Assembly: GCA_032622095.1 (NCBI GenBank)
Contig: CP136067.1
Location: 125,337,030 to 125,401,029, forward strand
Length of the DNA stretch: 64,000 nucleotides
Direction of reading: 5' to 3'
From: Siphonodentalium dalli
Taxonomy: Eukaryota > Mollusca > Scaphopoda > Gadilida > Siphonodentaliidae
Positions 20,840 to 32,110 of the stretch are shown piece after piece. The notes below the pieces were generated by a model. It saw only the letters and a list, made by a program, of their open reading frames with translations. It ran no database searches and was not told where the DNA came from. The position numbers were made by a program, and so were the translations under genes. Every line of letters begins with the position of its first letter. The first letter of the stretch is position 1.

Positions 20840-21540
20840 AATGACCAATGTTAATATATTATGCATCTCAACTCTATTGTTGCGACAATGCTATAAAATA
20901 GAGGGGGTGTCAGAAACTTACTAGTAGTTATCTCTATATAGTGCCAGAATAGTTATTTATCGACTTCTATAGTGGTACAATGCAAATTAGAATCAAATTA
21001 TAAAATATGTATCTAACACAACTATACCGATGAAAAGAAAAATAATAATTTGGCCCGGGATTAGATGTTGGGTTGGTTATATGGAATAAAAGGAGTTCAT
21101 ACGATGAACTGACATAAATTAGTAGAGCTATAGCGATCAATGTTGCCATGTAATGCAACGCGACTATACTGTAGCGACAATTGTATACAATTTGGGGGGA
21201 GGGGGTTCTGAAATTATCTCTATCTCTATAGATGGCACCAGAATTATATAGAAAAGGAATAGCAATTGATATACGTAAACGCATATTACACGTAATACCA
21301 TAGACATAAGTATTGATCACATGTTAAAAATATGTACATAACTCGACTATACCATTGTAATAAATTGGACCAGGATTAGAGGTTGGGTTGGTTACATGTG
21401 GATAATTGGATATGCGGTTAATACGATAGACCGATAGGAGTTGATACGATAGACCGAAATAAATTTGTCGAGTGATAGTGATCAATGTTGACGTAAAAAG
21501 TAATGCGACTGTACTGTCGCACAATTATCAGGTAGAAATT
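20840..21540. repeat. degenerate tandem repeat of about 350 bp
   Basis: Words such as GGATTAGATGTTGGGTTGGT, GATAGTGATCAATGTTG and CGACTATACTGTAGCGACAA recur at least twice in the same order with insertions; a third partial unit begins at 20860. Membrane-like frames on the minus strand (20967-21320) come from the repeat. Confidence 0.65.
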
Positions 21541-21610
21541 GTCAAATATGTACCCTGGTGTCCAATATGGAGCACATCAGAAAACATTCGCAGGGCCCTA
21601 AAATTTATCT

Positions 21611-22132
21611 AACACAGGATTTCCCATTCAAATCGATTTATGTCGATAAAACTCTTATTTTTCAAAATTTTAAGCTGAGACTTGGTGTGTCTGCGTGAAA
21701 TACTTATATATTCCTAAAACGACAGGTTCGAGCACGTAATTATGTTCTAGATGGCAGAAAGATTTGTTTTCGATGATAAATTTTAATATAGGATTTGCCA
21801 TTCAAAACGATTTATGTCCATAAAACTCTTATGTTTCAAAATTTTAAGCTGAGACTTGGTATATCTGCGTGGAATACTTATATATTCCTAAAATGACAGG
21901 GTCCATTACGTAATTATGTTTTAGATGGAAGAAATGAATTTTTTTCGATGATAAATTTTAACATGGGATTGTCCTATTCAAATCTATTTATGTCGATAAA
22001 ACTGTTATTTTTCAAAATTTTAAGCTGAGACTTGGTGTTTCTGCGTGGAATACTTATATATTCCTAAAACGGCAGGGTCCAGCACGTAATTATCTTTTAG
22101 ATGGAAGAAATTTATTTGTTTCGATGATAAAA
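21611..22132 (+). repeat. 176-bp tandem repeat, 3 copies
   Basis: Three units contain CGATTTATGTCGATAAAACT, TTCAAAATTTTAAGCTGAG, ACTTGGTGTGTCTGCGTG and CACGTAATTATGTT, starting near 21617, 21794 and 21970. Similarity is around 90% by eye. Non-coding. Confidence 0.92.
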
Positions 22133-22139
22133 ATCCAGC

Positions 22140-22960
22140 GTAAATCAGCGTAATTTATGCCGTAAACAAATTTAACAATCATTTTCCCCAAGTGTCGTTT
22201 TGATCAAAATATCGCTTTCGAGACGGGGAAATCTGATCCTAACAAAAGCTAAGATGTATTTAGATATAATTATTGAGAGAATTTGACAGATTATGGTGCA
22301 TTTTGAGAGAATTTTGGTGGAGAAAACGTTTGCTTCAAACATGGGAATTCAGCCAATTACAGTTACAGACGAGCGCTGTCACTGTCAGAATCAGATTGAC
22401 AACACATTGAACAAATGCAGGCCTGAAACTCACCTTTTTGGGAGGTAAATCCAATAAATTAGATATCAAATCAATCCTTCCTAAGCACATTCAAAGATAT
22501 CCCGCAAGTTTTGAATATCTTAGGACACAGCAACAGTCAAAATGAATGAATTTAAATCAGCTTCCGAGACGAAGCGAGACATGTACATGTGTACGATTTG
22601 ATTTTGAGGCGCTTTGTTTACGATGACGTCATTTGCGTTGCTTACCAACCTTAACCCTTTCCACTCTCAACGACATTTCAATTGGTTGAAATTAAAAAGT
22701 TCTCAAGTTCCAGCTCAACCTGAATCTAGTTACTCAATTGGTAGAAATACTTTAGCAGTAATTCTTAGTTTTATAAGTTATAACTCTAGTTTTATTGATG
22801 ATACGAGCTCAACATCATAATATGTCACTGTTTATGGCGGTGTTATCCAAATGTGTGCTTTGATAATGATTATAATTTTATTTTGCGATCAAACGTCAGT
22901 TCAGCTCAGCAGAAACGCATAGGCACTGGTTCAACTCAGCAGAAACGCTTGAGTCCTACG
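22140..22960. other. no gene seen
   Basis: Short frames only. A small direct repeat of CAGCTCAGCAGAAACGC lies at about 22895-22947. Confidence 0.5.
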
Positions 22961-22965
22961 ATTAT

Positions 22966-23012
22966 AGACACCCACTGGACGCGCTTCGCGCGTCGGTCAG
23001 TGGGTGAAAAAA
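22966..23012. repeat. GC-rich inverted repeat
   Basis: CCCACTGGACGCGC and its approximate complement GTCGGTCAGTGGG flank a TTCGCGCG core; a short hairpin. Confidence 0.65.
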
Positions 23013-23014
23013 CC

Positions 23015-23400
23015 ATTATATTTCCGTATCTCTCACTAGTGACGAATAGTCGCGTGCCTCCCGCCTGATTGGCATCAGTTTCTTGCCAACAAAATGAGTT
23101 CACATTGAATCAGGCGGATTAATATTATTTAGCAAAGTCGCACATGACAACACCAGACAATGCCAAATGATTGCTTTGTTCATTATATTTAATTCTTGTC
23201 CAACTTTGTTACACTAACGAAAATAGACATAAAACAGAGGCCAATTGGGGGACTATATCCCCCGTGAGCAGCTCGAGCGCGCAATACGGTCGTACACGGG
23301 TGCCTAAAAATAATATATGCGAGGTACCCACGCGAATGCTCAACGTGAATGACATGACATGGCGACTTCGAGGAGATCGATTTCATGGCACCTAATGCGC
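23015..23400. other. no gene seen
   Basis: Frames of 74 and 142 codons overlap on opposite strands; the longer one (23189-23617 minus) runs through the following foldback arm and is not credible. Confidence 0.55.
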
Positions 23401-23401
23401 A

Positions 23402-23990
23402 TAAGATTGTCCACTTATAAACGGACAATCCGTACCTAAAATGGTCATTAATTAACGGATAATCCGACCACGCGTGGCACGCGATCTTGGGATTGTCCAC
23501 TAAATCACGACATATATAGACAATCCTGCATGTTAGCTTCATATTAAATATGAAGGGTAATAAAGAATGAGCCTTTACTAAATAACGGAGATTTGTATGA
23601 GATATTTGCAACACCACAACATATCAACTCTTGTGAAATATAAGTCAAATTCTTCCCGTGTGTGGGTGGACTTTGTGGAGGTTTGGGGTTCGCCCTCTAA
23701 AAACACTTCTTCGAATATTTCCGTTATTTCGTCAAAAACACTTCTTCAAATATCTCCATTATTTCGTCAAAAAAACTTCTTCTCATACACGTCGGCGCTA
23801 TTTAGTAAATTAACATTATTTTTAGAGTTATTGCCCTTCACATTAAATATGAAACTAACAAACAGGATTAGCTATACATGTCGTCATTTAGTGGACAATC
23901 CCAAGCTCGCGTTCCACGGGTGGTCGGATTGTCCATTAATTAACGACCATTTTAGGTAAGGATTGTCAGTTTATAAATGGCCAATCCTTG
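23402..23990. mobile_element. foldback element with about 155-bp arms
   Basis: The left arm (AAGATTGTCCACTTATAAAC, ACCTAAAATGGTCATTAATT, GGGATTGTCCACTAAAT, CATATTAAATATGAAGGG) is repeated inverted at 23835-23990. The centre contains a small tandem ATTTCGTCAAAAACACTTCT repeat. The border duplication is not clear. Non-coding; the 120-codon frame at 23597-23959 is an arm artefact. Confidence 0.85.
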
Positions 23991-24111
23991 AAGAATTGCC
24001 TGTTTCATGGATATGTGTCAATCAAAGAATTGCGAACTGTGTTGGGCTGTACCGTCTTAATCATAATCCGCTCGCCAAGCTAACGATTTAACACTTACAT
24101 GACTGGAGATT

Positions 24112-24367
24112 CCTAAAAAATTTAGCGAAAACCCTGTGTCAATGCATTCTCTTATATATACACGTGTATATGCGAGTCTCCCATATGGAACCCTCTCACA
24201 TATAAGAGAATACACTGGCCTAACAATATTTACCTTGACCTGATAACCCAGTGCATTCTCTTATATTTGAGAGGCTCCCTGTTGCAGTTTCGCACATATA
24301 AGATAGTGCACTGGCATATTATCTTTAATACTGCACCAGCGCAGCTCCATTCACGCTAGGGTCAATA
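24112..24367 (+). mobile_element. twin-hairpin element, copy 1
   Basis: Two consecutive hairpins (24135-24219 and 24248-24315), each with the arm AATGCATTCTCTTATAT and its complement ending in CACTGGC, are separated by 28 bp. The right end GCACCAGCGCAGCTCC and CATTCACG is a diverged form of the terminus seen intact in copies 2 and 4. No reading frame. Confidence 0.75.
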
Positions 24368-24423
24368 CGCACCAAGAACCACGTCGTAAAATGAGTTAAA
24401 GTGAACTTTACTTGCTCTCAAAT

Positions 24424-24512
24424 AAAGACAAATAAATAGTAATTGAGGGGCGCTTAATCGGATTGAGTACCTTTAACGTAATATACATGTATTATAAGGC
24501 AGCAGTAAACGA
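24424..24512 (+). repeat. fragment with P1 MITE right end, copy A
   Basis: AAATAGTAATTGAGGGGCGC, GGATTGAGTACCT then TTAA at 24473-24476, the right terminus of MITE family P1. Similarity to 28950-29037 continues past TTAA (TATACATGTATTATAAGGC), so a larger segment was duplicated after MITE insertion. Confidence 0.75.
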
Positions 24513-24774
24513 GTAAACCTAACTATATGTCATTATTATTAACATCTGAGAGATCATTTGATTGATTGTACACCACATTCGGCACAAACTGCTTGGAAAT
24601 CAATATTAATCCACGTCCCTTCCATAACCCATCCCACCATTACCCCCACTGTATAATTATGTATATTTACCTAGGCTTTTCGGGACAGTATAGTTGCGTT
24701 TAATAACGGGTATATATTATTGTTTTATATCTATATCTGCTCAGTAATTGATACTCCATACCATATAAACTGAT

Positions 24775-25115
24775 GCCAACTTAGGTATCTGGTTGGCTAC
24801 AACCCCCCCACCCCCCCACCCCCGTTCAGGATTTCACAACATTACCGCGAGAGTATATAGCCACGTTTACGACATATGTCATTACTTGGTTACTTGGTTA
24901 CCACCACTCTAATAATAGTCTTGCCATCGACATTGCTGTTCACAGTTTATTGTTTACATGTACACCATTGGCTTCTAAATATAACAAATTAATTTGGTTG
25001 GCTGCCCCCCCCCCCCCCGCTCAGATTTTCATAACATATCCCCGTGTTACAACGTGTGTCGATACTTGATTACCACCACTCTAATAATGGTCCTGCCATA
25101 GACATTTTGCCCACC
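24775..25115 (+). repeat. direct repeat with C-rich tracts, 2 copies
   Basis: The order poly-C, GTTCAGGATTTCACAACAT, CATTACTTGGTTACCACCAC, TCTAATAATAGTC, TTGCCATCGACATT occurs at 24795-24935 and, diverged, at 25005-25110. Confidence 0.75.
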
Positions 25116-25179
25116 CATACCTTCGCCCATGGCACAATGACTGCATGTAAAAATATCTCCACTTCACTTTATTTAATTA

Positions 25180-25789
25180 TCTATTATATATTTTGGAAGA
25201 TCTGTCTGTCTGTGTGTCTGTCTGTGTGTTCGCGATGAACTCGAAAACGGCCAACCCGATTTCGATGAAACTTGGTATGTGGGGGTATTTTCGGCCGGGA
25301 ACGGGCATAGGCCTCTTAATTTGCCCGTGCGACGTGACCTTGATCTTGAAATCGGGTCATTTCAAGGTCAAACGCCCGAATATCACGGGATTTCGATGAA
25401 ACTTGGTTTGTGGGGGTATCTTCGGCCGGGGAGTGGCATAAGCCGATTAATTTGCCCGTGCGACGTGACCTTGACCTTGAAATCGGGTCAATTCAATGTC
25501 AAATCGCCAATTTTGATGGGATTTCGACGAAATTTGATACATGGGGTTACTGTTGTACACTGTGTGTTTTGGACGGGTCATATCGTGACCCCGACCTCAC
25601 CTTGACCTTCAAAATGATCAATTCGAGGTCAAATCGGGTAAAACCGGATGGATTTCGACGGGCACGTTTGTCGGGTACTTTTTTCCGGGCAGTATTTTGG
25701 AATGGTCAAATCGTTACCCCCACTTGACCTTGACCTTCAAAATGGACAAATCCAGGTCAATGCCAGGACGAAGTCGGGTCACCTTCAAG
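25180..25789 (+). mobile_element. Helitron-like unit A
   Basis: Starts TCTATTATATATTTTGGAAG after an A, followed by CTGTCTGTGTGTCTGTC, and ends CACCTTCAAG immediately before unit B. Contains CGATGAAACTTGGTATGTGG and repeated GACCTTGACCTTGA words. TC start and CTRR-like end fit Helitrons, although CAAG here deviates from CTAG. Frames through it reflect the repeat and carry no Rep/helicase motif. Confidence 0.55.
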
Positions 25790-26987
25790 TCTATTATATA
25801 TTTTGGAAGATCTGTCTGTCTGTCTGTAATCGATGGACTCGAAAACGGCCGAGCCGATTTCGATGAAACTTGGTATGTGGGGTTATTTTCGGCCGGGGAG
25901 TGACATAGGCCTATTAATTTGCCCATGCGACGTGACCTTGACCTTGAACTCGGGTCATTTCAAGGCCAAACGCCAGAATATCACGGGATTTCGATGAAAC
26001 TTGATAGCCGGGAAGTGGCATCAACCTATTAATTTGCCCATGCGACGTGACATTGACCTTGAAATCGGGTCATTTCAAGGTCAAACGCCCGAATATCACG
26101 AGATTTCGATGAAACTTGGTATGTGGGGGTACTTTCGTATGGGGGGGGGGGTCTCATAAGCATATTCATTTGCCCGTGCGACATGACCTTGACCTTGAAA
26201 TCGGGTCAAATTTTGATGGGATTTCGACGAAATTTGATACGTGGGGTTACTTTTGTCCACTGAGTGTTTTGGACGGGTCGAGTCGTGACCCCGACCTGAC
26301 CTTGACCTTCAAAATAATCAAATCGAGGTCAAATCGGGTAAAACCGGATGGATTTCGACGGGCACGATTGTCGGGTACTTTTGTCCGGGCAGTGTTTTGG
26401 ACTGGTCAAATCGTGATCCCACTTGACCTTGAACTTAAAAATGGACAATTCAAGGTCAAAGCCTGGACGAATAATAATAATGACACTGTGAGAATCTTTC
26501 GTATTTCATCTTTTCAACGATATATAATGCGTATGTATCCGTTTTAGTTATCTGACTCAATTATCAAGAAGAAGTGGTACTATCTTCCATCAGGATAAAA
26601 CAATGCGTAACTTCTATGACGTCGTTAGAGGTCATAACGTTAGATCACGTTAACGCTTAACCGGCCGATGCATTTGACTATTTCAGACGTCTTGGCAATA
26701 TCTCGGGCACCGATGGTAATTTATCTTTAAACTTGATAATTAATGAGCGTTTGTATATGAGGTGCGTTTATATACTTGAGTGGAAATCAAATCGTGTTAA
26801 ACTGGCGGATTTTTACGGACGAAATTTGATGCATAGGGTATATCGGTATCCGATGGGCCGATTTCCCGGTATCCGCTGGGCCGATTTCCACCATTTTTGG
26901 GGTGTTGGTGTTTGACCCCACCTGACCTTGACCTTCAAAATGGTCAATTCAAGGTTAAAGCCCTGACGAAGTCGGGTCACCTTCTAG
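25790..26987 (+). mobile_element. Helitron-like unit B
   Basis: Starts TCTATTATATATTTTGG directly after unit A and ends CACCTTCTAG, with a short GC stem (around CCTGACGAAGTCGGG) about 8 bases before CTAG. A 500-bp stretch (about 26464-26975) is repeated in unit C. Non-autonomous: no replication-initiator or helicase frame. Confidence 0.62.
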
Positions 26988-27873
26988 TCTATTATATATT
27001 TTGGAAGATCTGTTTGTGTGTTTGAGGGTGTGTTTGTGTGTGTGTAATCGATGAACTCGAAAACGGCTGACCCGATTTCGATGAAACTTGGTATGTGGGG
27101 GTATTTTCGGCCGGGGGGTGACATAGGCCTATTGATTTTCAGATCCGATGTCAACTTTTCACGTGCCGAGGTTAAATCTGTTTTTACGCTGTGTTACGGG
27201 ACTTTCATTTGAGTTCGGTGCTTACAAATCGATTCGAAACAGCGCGAATAATAAAATGCCAGTCATAATAATGACAATGTGAGAATCTTTCGTGTTTCCT
27301 CTTTCCAACGAAATATAATGCGTATGTATCCGTTTTAGTTATCTGCCTCAATTATCAAGAAGAAGTGGTACTATCTTCCATCAGGATAAAAACAATGCGT
27401 AACTTCTATGACGTCGTTAGAGGTCATAACGTTAGATCACGTTAACGCTTAACCGGCCGATGCATTTGACTGTTTCAGACGTTTTGGCGATATCTCGGGC
27501 ACCGATGGTAATTTATCTTTACGTTGAAACTTGATAATTATGCGCTTTTATATACTTGAGTGGAAATCAAATCGGGTTAAACTGGCGGATTTTTACGGAC
27601 GAAATTTGATGCAAAGGGTATCTCGGTATCCGCTGGGCCGATTTCCACAATTTTTGGGGTGTTGGTGTTTGACCCCACCTGACCTTGACCTTCCAAATGG
27701 TCAATTCAAGGTCAAATCGGGTAAAACCGGATGGATTTCGACGGGTACTTTTGTCGGGTACTTTTGTTCGGGCACTGTGTTTTGGACGGGTCAAATCGTG
27801 ACCCCACTTGACCTTGGCCTTCAAAATAGACAATTCAAGGTCAAAGCCCGGACGAAGTCGGGTCACCTTCTAG
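26988..27873 (+). mobile_element. Helitron-like unit C
   Basis: Starts TCTATTATATATTTTGGAAG with no spacer after unit B's CTAG. Ends CACCTTCTAG followed by T. The stem GCCCGGACGAAGTCGGGT lies 7 bases before CTAG. The inner 27262-27711 is almost identical to part of unit B (ATAATGCGTATGTATCCG, AAGAAGTGGTACTATCTTCC). Confidence 0.65.
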
Positions 27874-27874
27874 T

Positions 27875-28945
27875 ATTTATATATTTGTAAGACATTTGTT
27901 TTTTTGTATCGCGCATCCGTCTACATCGCGTGCAGTGCACTGATATCGCGCGCGTGTTTCTTAATATCAGTCTGATCTGGTTGTCCTCAGCATAGAGTTG
28001 ATTTTGGCCTGTTTTTGGGCTTGGTGGACGGGAAGGTGACCGGTCGTAATCACCTTTTCGTGACGAGGCATGGGGACCTAGGGTCAGGCGCTTACTCGTC
28101 GAAACCGACTCATATAATAATGGACTCATTTCGTACATTATATAACACGGGTGCGCTTCCGATGACCACCGTATTCCACTTTTATTTTCTGACATACCCA
28201 ACTTTGTAATTGTGACATATTTCGGCCTGGTCGTAGTAATTCTTTCTCTGAAACATTTCACTGTGCGCTCTCAAAATGCTTAGCGACATTCACAGATCAG
28301 AATCACTCATTCACTGTACTTTTACTTTTATTTAAACAATAAACTATTTATCTGTACCTATTTTGTACTACTACATATCATTAACTGTTATCACCCTATG
28401 TTATTAGCCCACTCCCCTTATTTGCGGGAACTCCTATATACACTATAAAATATTATATTTTAATGGATCAGATAAGAAATTATAATTTATAAGCTACCCA
28501 GCTAACGCAATATCATAGGTTGATACTAAATGAAGAGCGTTGACTAAATTATTTCCCATATCATGGCTCGCAAATTTCATATAACGATGCACAGGGAAAC
28601 ATACCTGTACAAATTGGACAGCATAACAATAAGATATCCCCATATCTTTAATAAGTCTTAATGTTGTGTTCCTTTTCAGTCATAGTGTGCATACATTATT
28701 TTATACACATATCACGTGAAAAAATTACATATATTGCGGCAGAATGATCGGCCATTTTACTATCCTGTATCCTTTGTTGACCTGTAGATAGCCGAGGGAT
28801 CCCTCTCGGTTACCAGTCAACCCTTCATACTAGTATTTCCCTGCTAGTCCGGTGGGCCTGTGTGGTGTTATTACAACCAGTTTGTAGCTACTAGATCTGA
28901 CATCCCCTTTGCCATAATGGCATAAACCATAAAACAAATAGTTTT
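27875..28945. other. no gene seen
   Basis: A 132-codon minus frame (27863-28261), rich in Arg, Thr and Ser, begins in the Helitron end and matches no family known to me. A short inverted repeat GAGGGATCCCTC lies near 28795. Confidence 0.5.
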
Positions 28946-28949
28946 CACC

Positions 28950-29037
28950 CCGAAGACAAATAAATAGTAATTGAGGGGCGCTTAATAGGATTGAGTACCT
29001 TTAACTTAATATACATGTATTATAAGGCAGCAGTATG
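28950..29037 (+). repeat. fragment with P1 MITE right end, copy B
   Basis: CCCCGAAG, AATAGTAATTGAGGGGCGC, GGATTGAGTACCT, TTAA at 29001-29004, then TATACATGTATTATAAGGCA. Pair of 24424-24512. Confidence 0.75.
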
Positions 29038-29039
29038 CC

Positions 29040-29755
29040 TAATATATGCATTGAATGATATAACCAGCCTGTTTCATGTTTGAAGTTGCGGTATATATTG
29101 ACTTTGAATGATGCGAACCAGTTTCTACAAAACGTCAATACACGTCTGTCTATCACGTGAATTATTCAACTAACTCTAAACGTTATATTAAAGTGATGTG
29201 CGAATTACAATACGCCGGTGGGGTGATCATATAGAAATTGAGAATAATCTTACTCAAGGTAGCTATTTTTTACGAATATAAATCCAAATTGACAACACAC
29301 ATGTTCATTTTTATATATTAAATAAATGAAATGACTTTCGATGGCGAAATCAATTATGTTAGTTTATCGCCAAAAGTTGCTTCCCGAATGGGGATGTAAA
29401 TGTTTACAATTGAGCGTAGTTCAGACGATATTTTATATGGAGTGGTCGATTTCTTTTAATTTTTCGGAGACATTAGTATAATGCTACTTGACCCAAGTTG
29501 CCATATCGCATAAGTATTAAGTTATCAATTTCACGGACTCTGAACAAGTCCATAATATGTCTTTAAACTATAATAGATACATATGAATATCGGTCGGTGT
29601 GTGCATTCGATACAAGATGCATAATGATACATAATATCGACCCCACCTATACCAGTAACATCCATGATCGCACGGAATTTACCTTCGATAATTCTCAGAT
29701 TGAGTATATATCTACATGTATGTCCAACCTTACGCATATCCATGTACTTTTAAGA
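29040..29755. other. no gene seen
   Basis: AT-rich; frames at 29531-29743 and 29597-29800 are opposite-strand shadows. Confidence 0.5.
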
Positions 29756-29757
29756 AA

Positions 29758-29815
29758 TAAATACACTGCGCAGTGTATTTATTATACTTCCATATTTTAA
29801 TATGGAAGTATATTG
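29758..29815. repeat. two adjacent perfect palindromes
   Basis: AAATACACTGCGCAGTGTATTT is followed by a second palindrome built on ACTTCCATATT/AATATGGAAGT, separated by a few bases. Possible cruciform. Confidence 0.85.
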
Positions 29816-30550
29816 TTATTCAATTTTTTACCAATATTATTATTATTATTCTTAGCAATTTTGTAACTCTTTTATCTCTGGAAGTACAATATATAGAGAT
29901 TTGGAATTTCGTACGTATATAGACCTATAGAAATTCTAACTGAATAGACTATATAGAATATTGCCCGCGCTTGATTTTCAGAGTTATCTCCCCTTTTTGT
30001 GAACAAATGGGGTTGCTGTATCTCGAAAAATATTAGCAACAGAGACTCCAAATTTGGACCATATGTACAACTCAGTAAGCCCTATTGGATTCATGCATTA
30101 CAATCTATGTCCGCGCTTTCTCCACAGAGTTGTCGCCCATGGGTTCGCAAAATTCGATTTATTTCATATCATGTGTCTGGCTATGGCATGCAAGGTATCC
30201 AGATTTGAGAGCTTCTATGCAGTTAATCAGTAGCAACTTGATAAGAAAAAACGTTTTTAACAGGGACGGACTTATATTTTTGGGGTTTGGGTGGGGGCAA
30301 AATTTTCGCAATTTTTTTGCGATGATTTTAACTATTTTAACTATAGATATTCGTGTATCTATAGGACGTACTAATGATCCTCCGGAAAGAATTTTGTAAA
30401 TCGGTTGAGAAATGTCCAAGTTACAGACCATCGAAAATAAAATAATTGAGCTAATGTAGGAGTACGGGAAAGGGTGATACCATGCCGGGGAGGCGATGAA
30501 ACCATGTAGGGTGATGATACCAGGCTGACCGGTGGCGGATGTAAACGTCA
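29816..30550. other. no gene seen
   Basis: An (ATT)n tract near 29835 precedes sequence reminiscent of a dispersed repeat, but there is no second copy in this window. Frames at 30085-30399 and 30159-30560 overlap on opposite strands and have no motif. Confidence 0.45.
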
Positions 30551-30554
30551 GATT

Positions 30555-30592
30555 TAGCAAAAAAAAAAAAAAAACGAAAAAAAAAACGAGTC
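30555..30592. repeat. A-rich tract
   Basis: Runs of A interrupted only by single CG or C bases; could be an old retroposon tail, but no body was recognised on its left. Confidence 0.7.
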
Positions 30593-30599
30593 CAGCGGT

Positions 30600-31345
30600 A
30601 TAATATTTTTATTGCATTTTCCGAATGGGACGATTGAATGTACCATTTATAAGTTTTTGCTCCTAACCGTTACCGATCTACGACATCGACAATAATTGAC
30701 CTATTTTTGGCGCCAAATTCCAACAAAAACCAAAAGTTGAAAAATACTTCAAAAATTCAAAGATCCAGATACAATTTAGCTGACGAATGGATGTAATGGG
30801 GGTATCAACTCCCAACTCTGGTGTAATTTCTTAAGTTTCAGAGCAAATGATTCACTCTTGGCGACGTATATAGCGTAATACGTACTAAATGCAGAGGAAC
30901 ACAGCATACCATCGATATATGGCAAAAGGCGAAATTAGCTAATTTTCCAGCCAATTCAAACAGGCTAATGAAGGAGCGAGTGAAATGCGTGAGCATGTTC
31001 CTCGGTATACCATAGATACATCCTGGAAGTTTGAATGTCGTGGTGTAAAAGCAATCCGTCTAACGGAGAACAGGCATCGGTGTGGGTCGAGGCTTTTGGC
31101 AAATTCAAGTAAAACTCGCAAAGAAAAAAAAAATGGAGAAATCGTGAATCGAGATAAAACAAATTGGATGTGGCGGGTACTAACCTGCAAATTTGGTAAA
31201 CAAAATTAACGTTTCAAATGAATGCGCAATGAGTTAATTAGGACTAAGTGCCCGATATTACATGCATTCACTTATTATGTAGGAAAATACCCCAGGATGA
31301 CTGTATACACTAGAAAATTTTATAAGTTCATGGAAAGGGATAACG
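30600..31345. other. no gene seen
   Basis: Overlapping opposite-strand frames at 30939-31209 without domains. Confidence 0.5.
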
Positions 31346-31348
31346 ATG

Positions 31349-31689
31349 TGCTTATCTCTTTAAATAACAAATTTGAAATTGTTTCGTGGTCATAAAACAA
31401 TAAATATGAATTGAAGACCCTGTCCGGAATGACTTCTATCAGCTAACATTGAATTTAATTCGAATATTTTATTATGAAATGAGATGTTTAATTGGGACAA
31501 GTTATTGATCTATTTTTAGAACAGACCTGGTCACTGATAACAGTAACCACTATTGTTCGTTAGCTAAACAACCGCCCCTTTTTAGACCAGAAGATGTTCG
31601 AAATAAAATAAAATCAATCAATAGAAGCATTTCCGGACAGGAGTCTTTGACGCCTATCTAATATTTTATACCCTGATAACTATATAATG
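31349..31689 (+). mobile_element. TTAA MITE family P2, copy 2, eroded ends
   Basis: TTATCTCTTTAAATAACAAA, TGAATTGAAGACCCTGTCCG, TTAGCTAAACAACCGCCCC, TTTCCGGACAGGAGTC and CTATATAATG follow the order of 11267-11786. The outermost bases and TTAA borders are missing. Confidence 0.8.
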
Positions 31690-32110
31690 GATTAAGTACA
31701 GGGTTATGGATATGTGTTGATCAGGGTTATGTTTAGGGTTAAAGTTATGGGTAGGATCGGGTTTAAAATTGGGTTAGAGGTGTGGATATTGTTGATGTTA
31801 AAAAAGGTAACGGTCTTATGCATAGGATTTTGTTTTGGGAAGGCTTGTATGTATGACGAGGCTAATTGAAAGGGTTATGGTAAGGTCCAATGCATGGATG
31901 TGGTTTGCAGGAGGGCAATGAATATGGTCAGGGTATTTTATTGGTTTAGAGTTAAGTGCTGTGGAAAGGTCTATGGAAAGGGTTATAATTATGGATTGGT
32001 TACTATTAAGGTTGTTCTTATCGAAACATTAGGGGAATGGAGTGGTTTATGGGTAATGATTGGATGGGGGTGGGTAGAGGATTAAATTATGGATGGTGAT
32101 CGGGGATGGG
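31690..32110 (+). repeat. G/T-rich degenerate telomere-like repeats
   Basis: Strong strand asymmetry with recurring GGGTTA, GGTTATG and TTAGGG words (AGGGTTATGTTTAGGGTTAA). No perfect TTAGGG array. It may be an old interstitial telomeric repeat or simple G/T-rich DNA. A 63-codon frame within is a composition artefact. Confidence 0.55.

Noticed and set aside
20967-21320. 117-codon minus frame rich in Ile, Tyr and Leu as a membrane protein
   Set aside because: Falls within a degenerate tandem repeat and reflects its AT-rich composition.
23189-23617. 142-codon minus frame as a gene
   Set aside because: Much of it is the arm of a foldback element, whose inverted copy gives another frame at 23597-23959.
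25279-27890. Long plus and minus frames across the Helitron-like array as protein genes
   Set aside because: The peptides repeat because the DNA repeats; no Rep, helicase or other motif, and opposite strands are open equally.
30159-30560. 133-codon minus frame as a gene
   Set aside because: No motif, and it overlaps a plus-strand frame of similar length; coding bias cannot be told apart by eye.
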